Assembly: GCA_030550455.1 (NCBI GenBank)
Contig: JAUQPH010000003.1
Span: 71,134 to 135,133, forward strand
Source: Thermoproteota archaeon
Lineage (GTDB): Archaea; Thermoproteota; Thermoprotei_A; Sulfolobales; NBVN01
DNA length: 64,000 bases
Direction: 5' to 3'
This document shows positions 52,721 to 62,161 of this stretch, piece after piece; the stretch's first letter is position 1, and each line of letters begins with the position of its first letter. A program made the position numbers and the translations under genes. Below the pieces are notes generated by a model, which searched no databases, was not told the origin of the DNA, and worked only from the letters and a program-made list of their open reading frames with translations.

Positions 52721-54493
52721 TTGAAGCCCGGTACTTCTCTAAAAATAGTCGCTGTCGTCATAGTTTTAGCAATAGGGTTAATCCTAGCTGCTCCCCCAAA
52801 CGCTGAGTACATGCCTGAAGATAAGAGGTTTGACTACTATACCTTTCCTTTACTACCTCCGCTGTTAGCGATCACTTTATGTATGCTTACAGGTCAAGTT
52901 CTGCCGTCACTTTTTCTCGGTGTGTGGATTGGTGCCCTAATGGTGTCAGCTTACAACCCTATAGCAGGTACCACCCAAGCCCTCGGCTGGCTTGTAGAAA
53001 ACGCTACAGACTCGTGGAATGCGACCATACTTCTATTCGACTTCGTCATCGGCGCTCTCGTAGGCGTACTCTACGTTTCTGGCTCTCTCCATAGTCTAGC
53101 CGAGTCTCTATCCCGAAGGGTTAAAACTGCGCGAGGAGCTAGCTTAGCTACGACAGTTCTAGGAACTATAGTGTTCTTTGACGACTATACTAACACGATA
53201 ATCGTAGGTAATACCATGAGACCTCTAACTGATAGACTTAGAGTCAGTAGAGAGCTTTTAAGTTATATTGTTGACTCTACGGCAGCTCCTGTAGCGGGTA
53301 TAGCACTTGTTTCAACTTGGATAGGCTACGAAGTTGGACAGATCAAGGCTGCTCTAGCAACTCTTCAGGAGGAAGTAGCTGCTGGCAGACTAGCTGTAGC
53401 ACCAGATGTAGGACCTTATGCCATGTGGTTGTCCGCTCTTCCCTATCACTTCTACTCTATTCTCGCATTAGTCATGGTGTACTTAGTTATCGTATTCAGA
53501 AAGCACTTCGGACCCATGTTTACAGCTGAAGCAAGAGCCGTTAGTGAAGGAAAAGTGCTTAGAGATGGTGCAATGCCTCTTATGCCGACAGAGACCGTTC
53601 TGGGAGAACCTTCCAAAGAAAGAAGGGCTTCACCACTTCTGTTTGTAGCATCGATAGCCGTCTTAGTGTTGGTAACATTAATTGGGATGTGGTATACAGG
53701 AGCGCAAGTAATTATCGAGAGCTACGCAGAAGAGGGAATAATCTACGAGCTACCCTGGTGGACTATACCGTTTTCTGAAGCTCTAATGGAGTCTGATGCT
53801 GCGACAGCACTCTTCTGGGGTAGCTTCGCTGCCTACCTAGTAGCTTTAGCCGGAGTCCTCGCATGGAGAGTTCTAAGCTTTAGCAAGGCCATGGAATACA
53901 CAGTTAAGGGTATGTACACGATGCTATACGCTAACGCAATACTCCTACTTGCGTGGAGCATTAAGACAGCCACCGATACTGTTGGTACTGCTGATTACGT
54001 AGTAAGTCATGCTGTATCTATAGGGATCCCGGCTCACGCAGCCCCGCTGCTAATATTTCTAGTCTCTATGTTCATATCGTACACTACTGGCACTAGTTGG
54101 GGCACGTTCGGGATCATGATGCCGATCGCTGTGCCCCTAGCCTGGAAGCTGGCAATAATCCAATTAGGAGACCCGGGACTCGCCTACTCTCTTACTGCTG
54201 CCGCAATAGGCGCCGTCTTCGGTGGGGGGATATATGGAGACCACGTCTCACCCATAAGTGATACCACGATAATGTCGTCTATGTTTAGCGGTTGTGACCA
54301 CATAGACCACGTAAAGACACAGCTACCTTATGGAACCATGGCAGCTTTCTCGAGCTTGCTACTCTACTTATTGATACTTGCTGGAGTAACCAACCCCCTG
54401 ATACTACTTCCACTTGGTATTGCCGTAGTCGTTTTAGTATACCAAGCCATAACAAGAAAGACTCGACCAATTCCGAACTTTAAGGCATACTAA
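52721..54493 (+). CDS. Na+/H+ antiporter, NhaC family
   Basis: A 590-residue membrane protein with about 12 transmembrane helices. NhaC-type motifs include TFPLLPPLLAITLCMLTGQVLPSLFLGVW split across the first helices, FFDDYTNTIIVGNTMRPLTDR, FISYTTGTSWGTFGIMMPIA and GGGIYGDHVSPISDTTIMSS. These proteins exchange Na+ (sometimes with malate/lactate) for protons. TTG start with GAGGTAG upstream and a TTTATAAG box before it. The exchanger fits the sodium-linked TRAP and OadG-like functions. Confidence 0.9.
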   Translation: MKPGTSLKIVAVVIVLAIGLILAAPPNAEYMPEDKRFDYYTFPLLPPLLAITLCMLTGQVLPSLFLGVWIGALMVSAYNPIAGTTQALGWLVENATDSWNATILLFDFVIGALVGVLYVSGSLHSLAESLSRRVKTARGASLATTVLGTIVFFDDYTNTIIVGNTMRPLTDRLRVSRELLSYIVDSTAAPVAGIALVSTWIGYEVGQIKAALATLQEEVAAGRLAVAPDVGPYAMWLSALPYHFYSILALVMVYLVIVFRKHFGPMFTAEARAVSEGKVLRDGAMPLMPTETVLGEPSKERRASPLLFVASIAVLVLVTLIGMWYTGAQVIIESYAEEGIIYELPWWTIPFSEALMESDAATALFWGSFAAYLVALAGVLAWRVLSFSKAMEYTVKGMYTMLYANAILLLAWSIKTATDTVGTADYVVSHAVSIGIPAHAAPLLIFLVSMFISYTTGTSWGTFGIMMPIAVPLAWKLAIIQLGDPGLAYSLTAAAIGAVFGGGIYGDHVSPISDTTIMSSMFSGCDHIDHVKTQLPYGTMAAFSSLLLYLLILAGVTNPLILLPLGIAVVVLVYQAITRKTRPIPNFKAY

Positions 54494-54561
54494 CCTCATC
54501 GAGATTAACCGACCTCAAGCATAGCTGCTTTTTAGTACTGAAGCTTGTCTGGAGGTGTTCC

Positions 54562-55128
54562 TCATTCGGGAAGCTTCACCTGTTTTATGTAATCCACTAT
54601 CTTAACGACCTTAAATCGGGGACCACATTCTCGGTCACTGGAGGCACACATGAAAGCTACTATCGCCTCCTTTTCTCCTCCGAACAGCTTTATTTCTAGA
54701 GCTCTTCCTACAGCTCTCTCCACTATGATGGGTCTAAAGCATTCGACTATGTAAGGAGCTAAAATCTCCGCAAATCCCCTAGGGACAGACCTTGGAACTA
54801 TAACGAGTCTCTCGATACCTAAGGGGAACTGAGAACCCGGTATTTCCCTCAGTAAGCTAACACCACCCAACTTTAGAAGAAAGACCTTTTTGAGTTCCGA
54901 CCCTGCGGGTTCTGCGAACATAATTGCTGAGGGGTTGCCTTTCTTCTCGAGAATAATCAAAACACCGTGAGCACCCAAGGAAGAAGCTTTACTAGCTAGT
55001 TCAGCGTGCGTAGCCTTGCCTCTAGTAACTCTTATCGAGTTAGGTAACACCGTACTTAAGTCTTTGACAAAGCTCCTAGTCCTTCTAGAAGGCTCTCTAG
55101 AAGTTGTTATTAGTAACCTACTCTTCAA
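54562..55128 (-). CDS. Brix-domain ribosomal biogenesis protein
   Basis: A 188-residue archaeal Brix/IMP4-like protein, acting in rRNA processing and ribosome assembly. The domain starts LLITTSREPSRRTRSFVKDL and continues with VTRGKATHAELASKA, GVLIILEKKGNPSAI, and the C-terminal FKVVKIVDYIKQV. It overlaps the L37ae gene by 4 nt, giving a ribosome-related operon. Confidence 0.9.
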   Translation of the reverse strand: MKSRLLITTSREPSRRTRSFVKDLSTVLPNSIRVTRGKATHAELASKASSLGAHGVLIILEKKGNPSAIMFAEPAGSELKKVFLLKLGGVSLLREIPGSQFPLGIERLVIVPRSVPRGFAEILAPYIVECFRPIIVERAVGRALEIKLFGGEKEAIVAFMCASSDRECGPRFKVVKIVDYIKQVKLPE

Positions 55129-55412
55129 GAGCTAGACCTTTCCCTCGAACTAAAACCTCCGACTTCGGACACAACGATCACTCTACCTATCTCTGTATAG
55201 GGTTGGTATGCTCCTCCAGCAAAGGTCCTTCCACACTTGGGGCATTTCCACAAGCCTACGGATAACCTCTTAAACAAAGTCTTAGTACCACACAGTGGAC
55301 AGACGTACTCAGAGTATCTGCGCTCCATGACCTCCCGCCACTTCTTCCTAAGAGACGCTCCATATCTAGCGCCAAACCTGCCAGCTATGCCGACGACTTT
55401 TGTTCTACCCAT
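55125..55412 (-). CDS. rpl37ae: 50S ribosomal protein L37ae
   Basis: A 95-residue protein with a C4 zinc ribbon. The N-terminal KVVGIAGRFGARYGASLRKK is the family signature, and the zinc knuckles are CPLCG and CPKCG in YVCPLCGTKT and WKCPKCGRTFAGGAY. It is translationally coupled to the Brix gene, the usual archaeal arrangement. Confidence 0.95.
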   Translation of the reverse strand: MGRTKVVGIAGRFGARYGASLRKKWREVMERRYSEYVCPLCGTKTLFKRLSVGLWKCPKCGRTFAGGAYQPYTEIGRVIVVSEVGGFSSRERSSS

Positions 55413-55495
55413 AGTCCAGCACCTCGATAGATAAGACGACCTAACTTAAAAGCTTGAAATGCGTTTGAGAACAAATTTCTGAGGTATAAGTGTAA

Positions 55496-55526
55496 GCTTA
55501 TATACTTCCTCTATACGTATGTATAG
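55496..55526 (+). promoter_or_regulatory. Promoter and candidate operator of the B12/siderophore-type importer
   Basis: A TATA-like GCTTATATAC (55496-55505) lies about 35 nt before the ATG at 55536. Directly after it is an inverted repeat CTATAC-GTAT-GTATAG (55511-55526), between the TATA box and the predicted transcript start. That position would block polymerase, so it is a candidate repressor site for metal or cobalamin control. Confidence 0.45.
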
Positions 55527-55535
55527 GGTATCCAA

Positions 55536-56696
55536 ATGGTGGCTAGAAACGTAGCTCTCACTCTAGTGGTAGCACTCATGATGCTTGCGGCAGGCTTTGG
55601 AGTAGGCACATACCTCGCTGGAGGAACTGCTACGACAGCTATCATAACCGAAATAAAGACCACTACCGTAGTTTTCACGGAGCGCTTAACTGAGCTAACA
55701 ACAGTGGTCATGCCTGAAGCAAGAATCTCCGTTGTGGACGCCTTAGGGAGGGAGATAACTTTTGACAAACCACCTACTAGGGTAGTCTCACTAGCTCCAT
55801 CGATAACAGAGATGCTTTTTGCTCTAGGACTCCAAGACAGAGTCGTAGGTGTTACGAGTCACTGCAATTACCCACCTGAAGTCCAGCAGCTAGTGAGTAA
55901 GGGAGAGATAGCGATAATAGGTGGCTTCTGGACACCAGACCTAGAGAAAATAGTTTCCCTTAAACCAGACCTCGTCATAGGTTCTGCTGGTACTCTACCA
56001 CATCTCAAGCTCAAGGAGTCTCTCGAGCAGGTGGGTATCAAGGTGTTCTATACTAGGGCTGCGAGCGATAAGTACGACGTATACAGCGATATAAGAGCGC
56101 TTGCCAAAATCTTTAGAGTTGAGAGAGTCGCTGAAGAACTCATCAACAGAATTGAGGCCGATATAAAGTCCGTAGAAACGTCCATACCTAAAGATGAGAA
56201 ACCTAAGGTCCTCGTCCTCCTTGGACCTCCTGCGTGGGGTCTATACTCAGCTGGAGGGAACACTTTCATGGGATGGCTAATAAGAACTGCTGGAGGGGTA
56301 AATATAGCAGATAAATTCACGGGCTGGCCTGTGCTAGACTACGATTTCATACTGTTACATGACCCGGACGTAATCATCATTAGTGCCATGGGTTTAAACT
56401 ATACAACTCTATCGAAAGAGATCGGTGAAACTCCTTTAGCGCTAACGAAAGCGTTCAAGAATGGTAAAGTGTACTTGGTAGACCAGGAGGCCAACGATAT
56501 TCTTGTTCGACCTGGACCGAGGTTAGGTCTGGCCGTCAGGATGCTGGCCTCTATTCTGTTTCCCGACATATTTGAACCACCTAAAACTCCTGTAGTCTAT
56601 AGAGTCGGTGAAGGCACTGGTAGCTTCAGTAGTGCTGGTACTACTATCCGCTTGAGCACTGTTGAAATACTCCCGCGCATAGTATTTACTACGTGA
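55536..56696 (+). CDS. ABC transporter substrate-binding protein, BtuF/FepB family
   Basis: A 386-residue receptor for cobalamin or iron chelates. The N-terminal membrane segment (LALTVVALMMLAAGFGVG-type, read as VALTLVVALMMLAAGFGVG) and a Thr-rich linker precede the periplasmic-binding domain with RVVSLAPSITEMLFALGL, DRVVGVTSHCNYPPEV, and LKPDLVIGSAGT. With a methylmalonyl-CoA mutase in the same window, cobalamin is an attractive cargo, but these receptors cannot be told apart safely by eye. First gene of a three-gene operon. Confidence 0.88.
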   Translation: MVARNVALTLVVALMMLAAGFGVGTYLAGGTATTAIITEIKTTTVVFTERLTELTTVVMPEARISVVDALGREITFDKPPTRVVSLAPSITEMLFALGLQDRVVGVTSHCNYPPEVQQLVSKGEIAIIGGFWTPDLEKIVSLKPDLVIGSAGTLPHLKLKESLEQVGIKVFYTRAASDKYDVYSDIRALAKIFRVERVAEELINRIEADIKSVETSIPKDEKPKVLVLLGPPAWGLYSAGGNTFMGWLIRTAGGVNIADKFTGWPVLDYDFILLHDPDVIIISAMGLNYTTLSKEIGETPLALTKAFKNGKVYLVDQEANDILVRPGPRLGLAVRMLASILFPDIFEPPKTPVVYRVGEGTGSFSSAGTTIRLSTVEILPRIVFTT

Positions 56697-56706
56697 GGAC
56701 CTACTT

Positions 56707-57741
56707 ATGGCCTATCAAATCGCTAGAATCAGTAAAACGAAATTCCTTTTACTAGTGTTAGCTCTCTCATCTTTACTCTTACTTCTTGCTGTGGTCTCTT
56801 TATCTGTGGGCTCATCGATGATACCTCCTTTCCAAGCTCTCTACTGCCTAGCGAGGGCTGAATGTAGCGAGACCACTAGGTTAATCTTAGGCCTGAGGGT
56901 TGCGCGTACAACAGCATCAATCCTCGTGGGGTGCATGCTAGCTGTGGCTGGAGTTTTAATACAGGGTATAACTAGGAACCCTCTAGCGGACCCCTTCATC
57001 CTAGGGATCTCGTCAACTGCTTTAGCAATACTCTCAGTAGCCTTACTCGTCGATGTCAACATCCTCGCTCAGCGCCAGCTGGCTATATCAATAGCACTAG
57101 GGGGCGCTCTCCTAGGGTTCTTTATGACTACGTCAATTGGAGTTCTATCAGGTGGAACAGTCCTCTCTTTAGTGCTGTCCGGGATTGCTGTTTCAGCCTT
57201 ATTCTCCGGAGTTTCACACGTACTTCTCTACATGCTACAGGACAGATTGAGGCATCCATATGTAAACCTACTCATGGGCTCTACGAGCGGTACCCTCGGG
57301 CGGGACATTCCGTACTTAGCCGTACCAGCGGTGCTCTCGCTTCTTGCTCTATACGCTCTAGGGATACCTAAGGCACTAAATGCTTACCTCTTCGGTGAAC
57401 ACCACGCAAGCCAGTTGGGGTATAGGGTTAAGCTGACTACGATTACTTCAGCGTTCATAGCTAGCTTGCTAACTGGAGCCTCAGTTGCCGTAGTAGGGAT
57501 AGTAGGTTTTATCGGCCTAGCAGGCCCACACATATCAAGAATGCTTTACGGGACATCCGACCACAGAGTCACTGTAGTTCTATCGGCGCTATCAGGTTCC
57601 GCCTTAGCTGTTTCAGCTGATATCGTAGCAAGACTCATCACCCTGTTTTCTACTCGAGGTGAACTACCCTTGGGGGTTGTTACAAGTATCATTGGAGCCC
57701 CGTTCTTAGCGTACCTTGTTATCAGAGGTGGGAGAAGTTGA
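56707..57741 (+). CDS. ABC transporter permease, FecCD/BtuC family
   Basis: A 344-residue membrane protein with about ten helices. Typical motifs are LRVARTTASILVGCMLAVAGVLIQGITRNPLADPFILGIS (broken across helices), a GSTSGTLGRD loop, and the ATPase-contact region VVGIVGFIGLAGPHISRMLYG. It overlaps the ATPase gene by 4 nt. Confidence 0.92.
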   Translation: MAYQIARISKTKFLLLVLALSSLLLLLAVVSLSVGSSMIPPFQALYCLARAECSETTRLILGLRVARTTASILVGCMLAVAGVLIQGITRNPLADPFILGISSTALAILSVALLVDVNILAQRQLAISIALGGALLGFFMTTSIGVLSGGTVLSLVLSGIAVSALFSGVSHVLLYMLQDRLRHPYVNLLMGSTSGTLGRDIPYLAVPAVLSLLALYALGIPKALNAYLFGEHHASQLGYRVKLTTITSAFIASLLTGASVAVVGIVGFIGLAGPHISRMLYGTSDHRVTVVLSALSGSALAVSADIVARLITLFSTRGELPLGVVTSIIGAPFLAYLVIRGGRS

Positions 57742-58532
57742 GAATAGAGTTAAAAAACGTCTCGTTTAGCTATAACTCAGTTAAGGCCGTAGATAAAGTA
57801 TCTCTTGAAATAGACAGCGGTAAAACACTCTGCTTAGTAGGACCAAACGGCTCAGGAAAGACTACGCTACTAAAACTGGTGGCCTCGCTAATAAGGCCTA
57901 AAGAGGGAGTTATCTACTTAGACGGTAAAGACTTAAAGACGTTCGACATTAACGAGATCGCTAAAATGCTCTCATACTCGGACCCTCACCTACCGAGAAC
58001 TTTACCGGCACGCGTTATTGATTTCATTCTCACGTCTAGGTATCCATTCCATAAAGCGTTTCAGTACTTCGAGAGTAAGGATGACCTAGAGTTAGTCGAC
58101 TTTCTGTCGAGAGAACTGAAGATATCGCACCTGCTCGACAGAAGGCTAGATCAACTAAGCAGCGGAGAACTGCAGAGAGTTGTAATAGCTGCAGCACTCG
58201 CTAAGAAACCTAAAGTACTTCTGCTAGACGAACCATCTGCTTTTCTTGACATAAGGTACCGCTTCGAGGTTATGGACATAGTCAAGAAGTATGTAGCTAA
58301 ATACGGTGCGACATCTATAGTAGCCCTCCACGATATCAACATAGCCTCGCTGTACTGCGACACTGTAGCCCTCCTTAACAAAGGAAAAATAGTAGCCTGC
58401 GGACCACCAAGCGATGTCTTTTCATCAAAGGTCGTAGAGGAGGTCTACGGAGTTAAAGTTGAGATTATCCAAGTAGGAAGCTATTACGTAGCATTCCCTC
58501 TACCAAACTATAGAGACCGGCAACACACCTAA
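57738..58532 (+). CDS. ABC transporter ATP-binding protein, BtuD/FecE family
   Basis: A 264-residue ATPase. Walker A GPNGSGKTT is at 35-43, the signature LSSGELQRV at about 138-146, Walker B VLLLDEPSAFLD, and the switch His in VALHDIN. It powers the importer with the two preceding gene products. A TTG-type start overlaps the permease end by 4 nt. Confidence 0.94.
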   Translation: MRIELKNVSFSYNSVKAVDKVSLEIDSGKTLCLVGPNGSGKTTLLKLVASLIRPKEGVIYLDGKDLKTFDINEIAKMLSYSDPHLPRTLPARVIDFILTSRYPFHKAFQYFESKDDLELVDFLSRELKISHLLDRRLDQLSSGELQRVVIAAALAKKPKVLLLDEPSAFLDIRYRFEVMDIVKKYVAKYGATSIVALHDINIASLYCDTVALLNKGKIVACGPPSDVFSSKVVEEVYGVKVEIIQVGSYYVAFPLPNYRDRQHT

Positions 58533-58614
58533 CACGAGCTATGTGAAACTACTATACGTTTCCGACACCTCTACGCACGCAGCAAGCAACTATGGCTTGC
58601 GGAGAGTATGCCTA

Positions 58615-58626
58615 GCTTTTAATAGG
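58615..58626 (+). promoter_or_regulatory. TATA-like box for the PAC2-HAD-S2P operon
   Basis: GCTTTTAATAGG is centred about 32 nt before the ATG at 58653. The predicted transcript start is near 58647, giving a nearly leaderless first gene. Confidence 0.45.
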
Positions 58627-58652
58627 TTCAATACTCAGTATATGGGTCTCGT

Positions 58653-59405
58653 ATGGGTGTGTATATAAAGCTGAAGAAAAGTGACTTCGAGAATAAGGTA
58701 CTACTCGTCGGACTCCCCGGCATGGGTAGAGTCGGTTATGTGACTGCTAACTACTTAGTAGAGAAGTTGGGTGGTACTCTCGTTGGAGAAGTTTATTCCA
58801 TTTACTTTCCATCCCACCTAGAGGTAGACGACCGTGGACTTTGCACTCTTTTCACTGGGAGAATATACGACATCAAGAAGGCGTTAGTGTTTACAGCTGA
58901 TGCGCAACCACAGAGCCCGGAGGGACAAAACCTTCTGTCTAAGAAAGTCGTTGAGTCCCTAGTTAAGAGAGGAGTTAAATTAGTAGTAGCGGCCGCAGCC
59001 TACGTAGTACCCACGGTAGACCAAACGAGAAGAGTTTATGTAGTTGGAACCGACCAGAAGACCGTAGAGATGTTTACTTCCATTGGGGCTCTAAAACTGA
59101 GGGGCGGTACGATAAGCGGAATGAACGGAGTAATAATAGGTTGGAGTAAGTACTTTGGGATCCCCGGAGTAGTCCTCCTAGGCGAGACGTGGGCACCCCT
59201 AGTGGAAGTAGATGAAGTTGACTTTAGAGCAGCTAAGCACATAATAGAGTTACTAGCTAAGTTTCTAGGTATCAGCATCGGAGTCGAAGAGCTGGATAAG
59301 TATGCGGCACACGTAGAACAGAGGGTTGTCGCAGCGATGGCCAAGATGATGGGTCGCAAAGAAGAGACTGAGAAAGTTGGTTATAGAGATCGTGAAGTCA
59401 TGTAG
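58653..59405 (+). CDS. PAC2 family protein (proteasome-assembly-chaperone-like)
   Basis: A 250-residue archaeal PAC2 protein. It has VLLVGLPGMGRVGYVTANYLVEKL, PSHLEVDDRGLCTLF, FTADAQPQSPEGQNLLSKKVVE split at the helix, and GGTISGMNGVIIGWSKYFGIPG. Archaeal homologues are thought to assist proteasome assembly, but this has not been shown for this branch. It is followed 9 nt later by the HAD gene, probably as an operon. Confidence 0.87.
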   Translation: MGVYIKLKKSDFENKVLLVGLPGMGRVGYVTANYLVEKLGGTLVGEVYSIYFPSHLEVDDRGLCTLFTGRIYDIKKALVFTADAQPQSPEGQNLLSKKVVESLVKRGVKLVVAAAAYVVPTVDQTRRVYVVGTDQKTVEMFTSIGALKLRGGTISGMNGVIIGWSKYFGIPGVVLLGETWAPLVEVDEVDFRAAKHIIELLAKFLGISIGVEELDKYAAHVEQRVVAAMAKMMGRKEETEKVGYRDREVM

Positions 59406-59414
59406 GGAGCCTTC

Positions 59415-60056
59415 TTGAGCCTTAAGCTCGTAGTATTCGACTTAGATGGAACACTGATCGATAGTATTGATGCTCACGCTGAGGGCTGGTCCTTCGCCAT
59501 AACGCATCTAGGGCTGGCGCATGTAGGTAGGGAAGAACTGGTAGACCTCATAGGTCTTCCAGGGAGTGAAATAGTCAAAGAGGTCCTGGGGGAGGCTGGA
59601 CTAAGGCAATACCCGAGTATAAGGTGGCTAAAAGACCGACACTTTCTCGACCAAGTGGCTGTAGGTAGAGTTAGGCTGTTTCCAGACGTTATGCCATGTC
59701 TTAACTACTTGAGAGAAAGAGGTTATGCCTTAGGCTTAGCTACGTCTACTCCTAACTACGTACTCGTACCACTCCTGGAGAGGCTTGAGCTCCTCGACTA
59801 CTTCGATTACACGGTGGGGGGAGATGAGGTACGTAGGGGTAAGCCTAACCCAGACATATTCATTAGAGTTGTAGAAAAAGCGGGCGTTAGACCTAGTGAC
59901 ACCGCTGTGATCGGCGATACAGTGTACGACACTGTTCCAGCAAGAAGTGCTGGAATGTTCTCTATTCTCGTCGCTAGGAAGAGGGAGGTTAGAGCTCGCA
60001 ATTTCGATGCGGATGTGATCATTAAAAACCTACTAGACTTGAGATTGCTGCTCTAG
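59415..60056 (+). CDS. HAD superfamily phosphatase
   Basis: A 213-residue hydrolase. The catalytic motif I is FDLDGTLIDS, motif II is LATSTPN, and motif III with IV are GKPNPD and AVIGDTVYDT. A helical C1 cap (residues about 15-90) makes it resemble phosphoglycolate phosphatase or beta-phosphoglucomutase. The substrate is unknown. TTG start; it lies between PAC2 and the protease gene. Confidence 0.92.
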   Translation: MSLKLVVFDLDGTLIDSIDAHAEGWSFAITHLGLAHVGREELVDLIGLPGSEIVKEVLGEAGLRQYPSIRWLKDRHFLDQVAVGRVRLFPDVMPCLNYLRERGYALGLATSTPNYVLVPLLERLELLDYFDYTVGGDEVRRGKPNPDIFIRVVEKAGVRPSDTAVIGDTVYDTVPARSAGMFSILVARKREVRARNFDADVIIKNLLDLRLLL

Positions 60057-60070
60057 TCTTGGTGAGCTGA

Positions 60071-61279
60071 ATGTCTAGAGAGATGGCGCTGACTGCTTTA
60101 ATGGCTTTGGTTATAGCTGAGCTACTTCTTTACTATCTAAGTAGGAACTCTCAGAGCTTTAAAGAGAAGCTATCTAAGCTCAAGCTGATCGTGGAACCAG
60201 GTGTTTTGATGGTGGACTTAGGTAAGAGAGTTAAGCCTCGGTCGGCTGGAGAGCACGTAAGGTACTCCCTACTAGTGCTATCCGTCGTTAGCCTAGTGAT
60301 CTCTCTTTACATGTTCTATAGTACTATAGCGAGCTATATGATGGAGTTGTTCTCGTCTTTAAGTAGTGGAGGTCCCGCACCGCAGTCTCCAATGGTACCG
60401 GTAATTCCCGGTATCACACTAGGACTAGATATCCTCATCCCACTACTGATATCAGTAGGTATGGGCTTGGTTGCCCACGAGTTATTCCACATGCTTACGG
60501 CAATAATCAATGGAATTCCGGTGGAGAGCTGGGGGGTGGGAATAGCGCTGATCTTCCCGGTAGCTTACGTAAGGGTAAGCGAGGTAGAATTCTCTCACTC
60601 TAAGCTTAATGCTAAAGTATCCGTACTATGTGCGGGCATTATGGCTAATCTAGCCTTAGGACTTGTATCTCTGGGTTTCTTGGGATTAGTAGCGCAACCT
60701 TTGACTACGTACCTAGAGGGTCCACATATGCTGATACTCGGAGTAGAACCAAACATGCCGGCCGGTCGCGTAGGCATGAAAACTCCAGCTATACTCGAAG
60801 ATATCAACGGCACTGCGATTGACTCCCTAGATAAGCTTAGGAAAGTCTTGAACACCACTCCTAGTGAGACAGCTGTATTTAAGTTCAGAATAAGAGCCTT
60901 AGTCGAAGTTGGGTTTTGCGGATACTATAGAGCTTCGGAGGAGGTTAGTGAGTACTTAGTGCTTAGAAGTAGTGAAGATGTAGAAAAATACGGCTACAGG
61001 GTCGGGGTTGTAGTTGCTCCAAGCGCCTACGTCTACTCAAGCGAGACTCCGACCTACTTGCTGTACTCTAGCTGTCAGCTCCAGTTACTCTACATAGTAA
61101 ACGTGTCGCTAGCTATCATAAACTCTGCTCCCCTAATAGTAACTGACGGAGGTAGACTTATCTCGGAGCTTCTTAAGAAGGTACGCGCAGAAAAGCTGGA
61201 CAGAGTTATTCAGTGGACTACTATAGTGCTGACAGCGCTCATAGTTTCTATAGGACTAGTTCAATCTCTATATAGGTAG
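60071..61279 (+). CDS. Site-2-type intramembrane metalloprotease (M50)
   Basis: A 402-residue membrane protease. The zinc motif HELFH is at 136-140 in a transmembrane helix, and the second ligand is in NSAPLIVTDGGRLISEL. A PDZ-like domain lies between (LGVEPNMPAGRVGMKT; LEDINGTAIDSLDKLRKVL). Such proteases release membrane-bound regulators by cutting within the membrane. The convergent gene just downstream encodes a membrane-anchored winged-helix protein, a possible substrate (inference). It is the last gene of the PAC2 operon. Confidence 0.9.
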   Translation: MSREMALTALMALVIAELLLYYLSRNSQSFKEKLSKLKLIVEPGVLMVDLGKRVKPRSAGEHVRYSLLVLSVVSLVISLYMFYSTIASYMMELFSSLSSGGPAPQSPMVPVIPGITLGLDILIPLLISVGMGLVAHELFHMLTAIINGIPVESWGVGIALIFPVAYVRVSEVEFSHSKLNAKVSVLCAGIMANLALGLVSLGFLGLVAQPLTTYLEGPHMLILGVEPNMPAGRVGMKTPAILEDINGTAIDSLDKLRKVLNTTPSETAVFKFRIRALVEVGFCGYYRASEEVSEYLVLRSSEDVEKYGYRVGVVVAPSAYVYSSETPTYLLYSSCQLQLLYIVNVSLAIINSAPLIVTDGGRLISELLKKVRAEKLDRVIQWTTIVLTALIVSIGLVQSLYR

Positions 61280-61292
61280 TCTCCAAGCAGGC

Positions 61293-62093
61293 TTAGTCGC
61301 TCTCTTCTTTCTTCAGCCTGTAGTAGACTCTTCCCTCTTTTTTAAACTGCTCTACGTAGCCCATGGACACGAGTCTCCTTATTCTCCTATAAAACGTTGC
61401 TTTAGACATATCAGTAATCTTTATTAGTTCTTGAGGCGTCATGGGGCCTGACTTAAGTGCGGTTATTATCGCTCTATCTCGCTCATCGAGAGCTTCCAGT
61501 TTTTCGACTTCTCTCCTCCGCTTTGCGTATAGACGGTATGCTATAAACCCTATACCGCCGGTAGCACCTACTCCGAGCGCTATCCACACCCAATCAAGCC
61601 ATGCTATGCTGCTAGCTCTCACCTCTACGAAGATGTAAACCAATCTAACCTCACCTTCTGAGAACACTAGCTCGTAGCGCTCATCAGTTTTTCGAAGATG
61701 GGTGATATTAGATACTTCTATAATTAACGTATTCGATGGTAAGTAGAGTGTTAGAACTGTGTAAGGATTATAGAATTCCGCTACGTACTCTCCGTTTACG
61801 TTCTTAAACAGCTCGGTGATATACGTTATTGTGATGTTTGCTGGAGCGATAAGGCTTAGAACTTCGAGGTACCCACTTCGGTAGCTTACGTAAGCGCCCT
61901 GGGAAGTATTTACTATAGCTAATAGGTTTCCAAGAACCGGTACCTCTGTATATTCCGTTGTAACGAACACGTTTACAGTAACCGTTGCCAACACGCCCTG
62001 AATGTAGCCGGTAGCATTAAGCGATGAACTAAAACCGGTGACTAGTGTCGTCGAGAGTAATGCGAGTACTAAGCATAATGGTAAGCTCGGCAA
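61293..62093 (-). CDS. Membrane-anchored winged-helix regulator with an outside domain
   Basis: A 266-residue protein. A signal-like segment (LPLCLVLALLSTTLVTG) is followed by a beta-rich extracytoplasmic domain (about residues 25-160, with Asn-x-Thr/Ser sites). A transmembrane helix (WVWIALGVGATGGIGFIAYRLY) leads to a cytoplasmic winged helix (ERDRAIITALKSGPMTPQELIKITDMSKATFYRRI...). The layout suggests a one-component sensor that reads an outside signal. It is convergent with the S2P protease (13-nt gap), which could liberate the DNA-binding domain. TTG start. Confidence 0.8.
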   Translation of the reverse strand: MPSLPLCLVLALLSTTLVTGFSSSLNATGYIQGVLATVTVNVFVTTEYTEVPVLGNLLAIVNTSQGAYVSYRSGYLEVLSLIAPANITITYITELFKNVNGEYVAEFYNPYTVLTLYLPSNTLIIEVSNITHLRKTDERYELVFSEGEVRLVYIFVEVRASSIAWLDWVWIALGVGATGGIGFIAYRLYAKRRREVEKLEALDERDRAIITALKSGPMTPQELIKITDMSKATFYRRIRRLVSMGYVEQFKKEGRVYYRLKKEESD

Positions 62094-62161
62094 CTACTTT
62101 CCCTAGAGTTCTAAATTACGTGCTTAAAAAGAAGGTGTTCGTTAGAGCTTGGCGTAAACGC

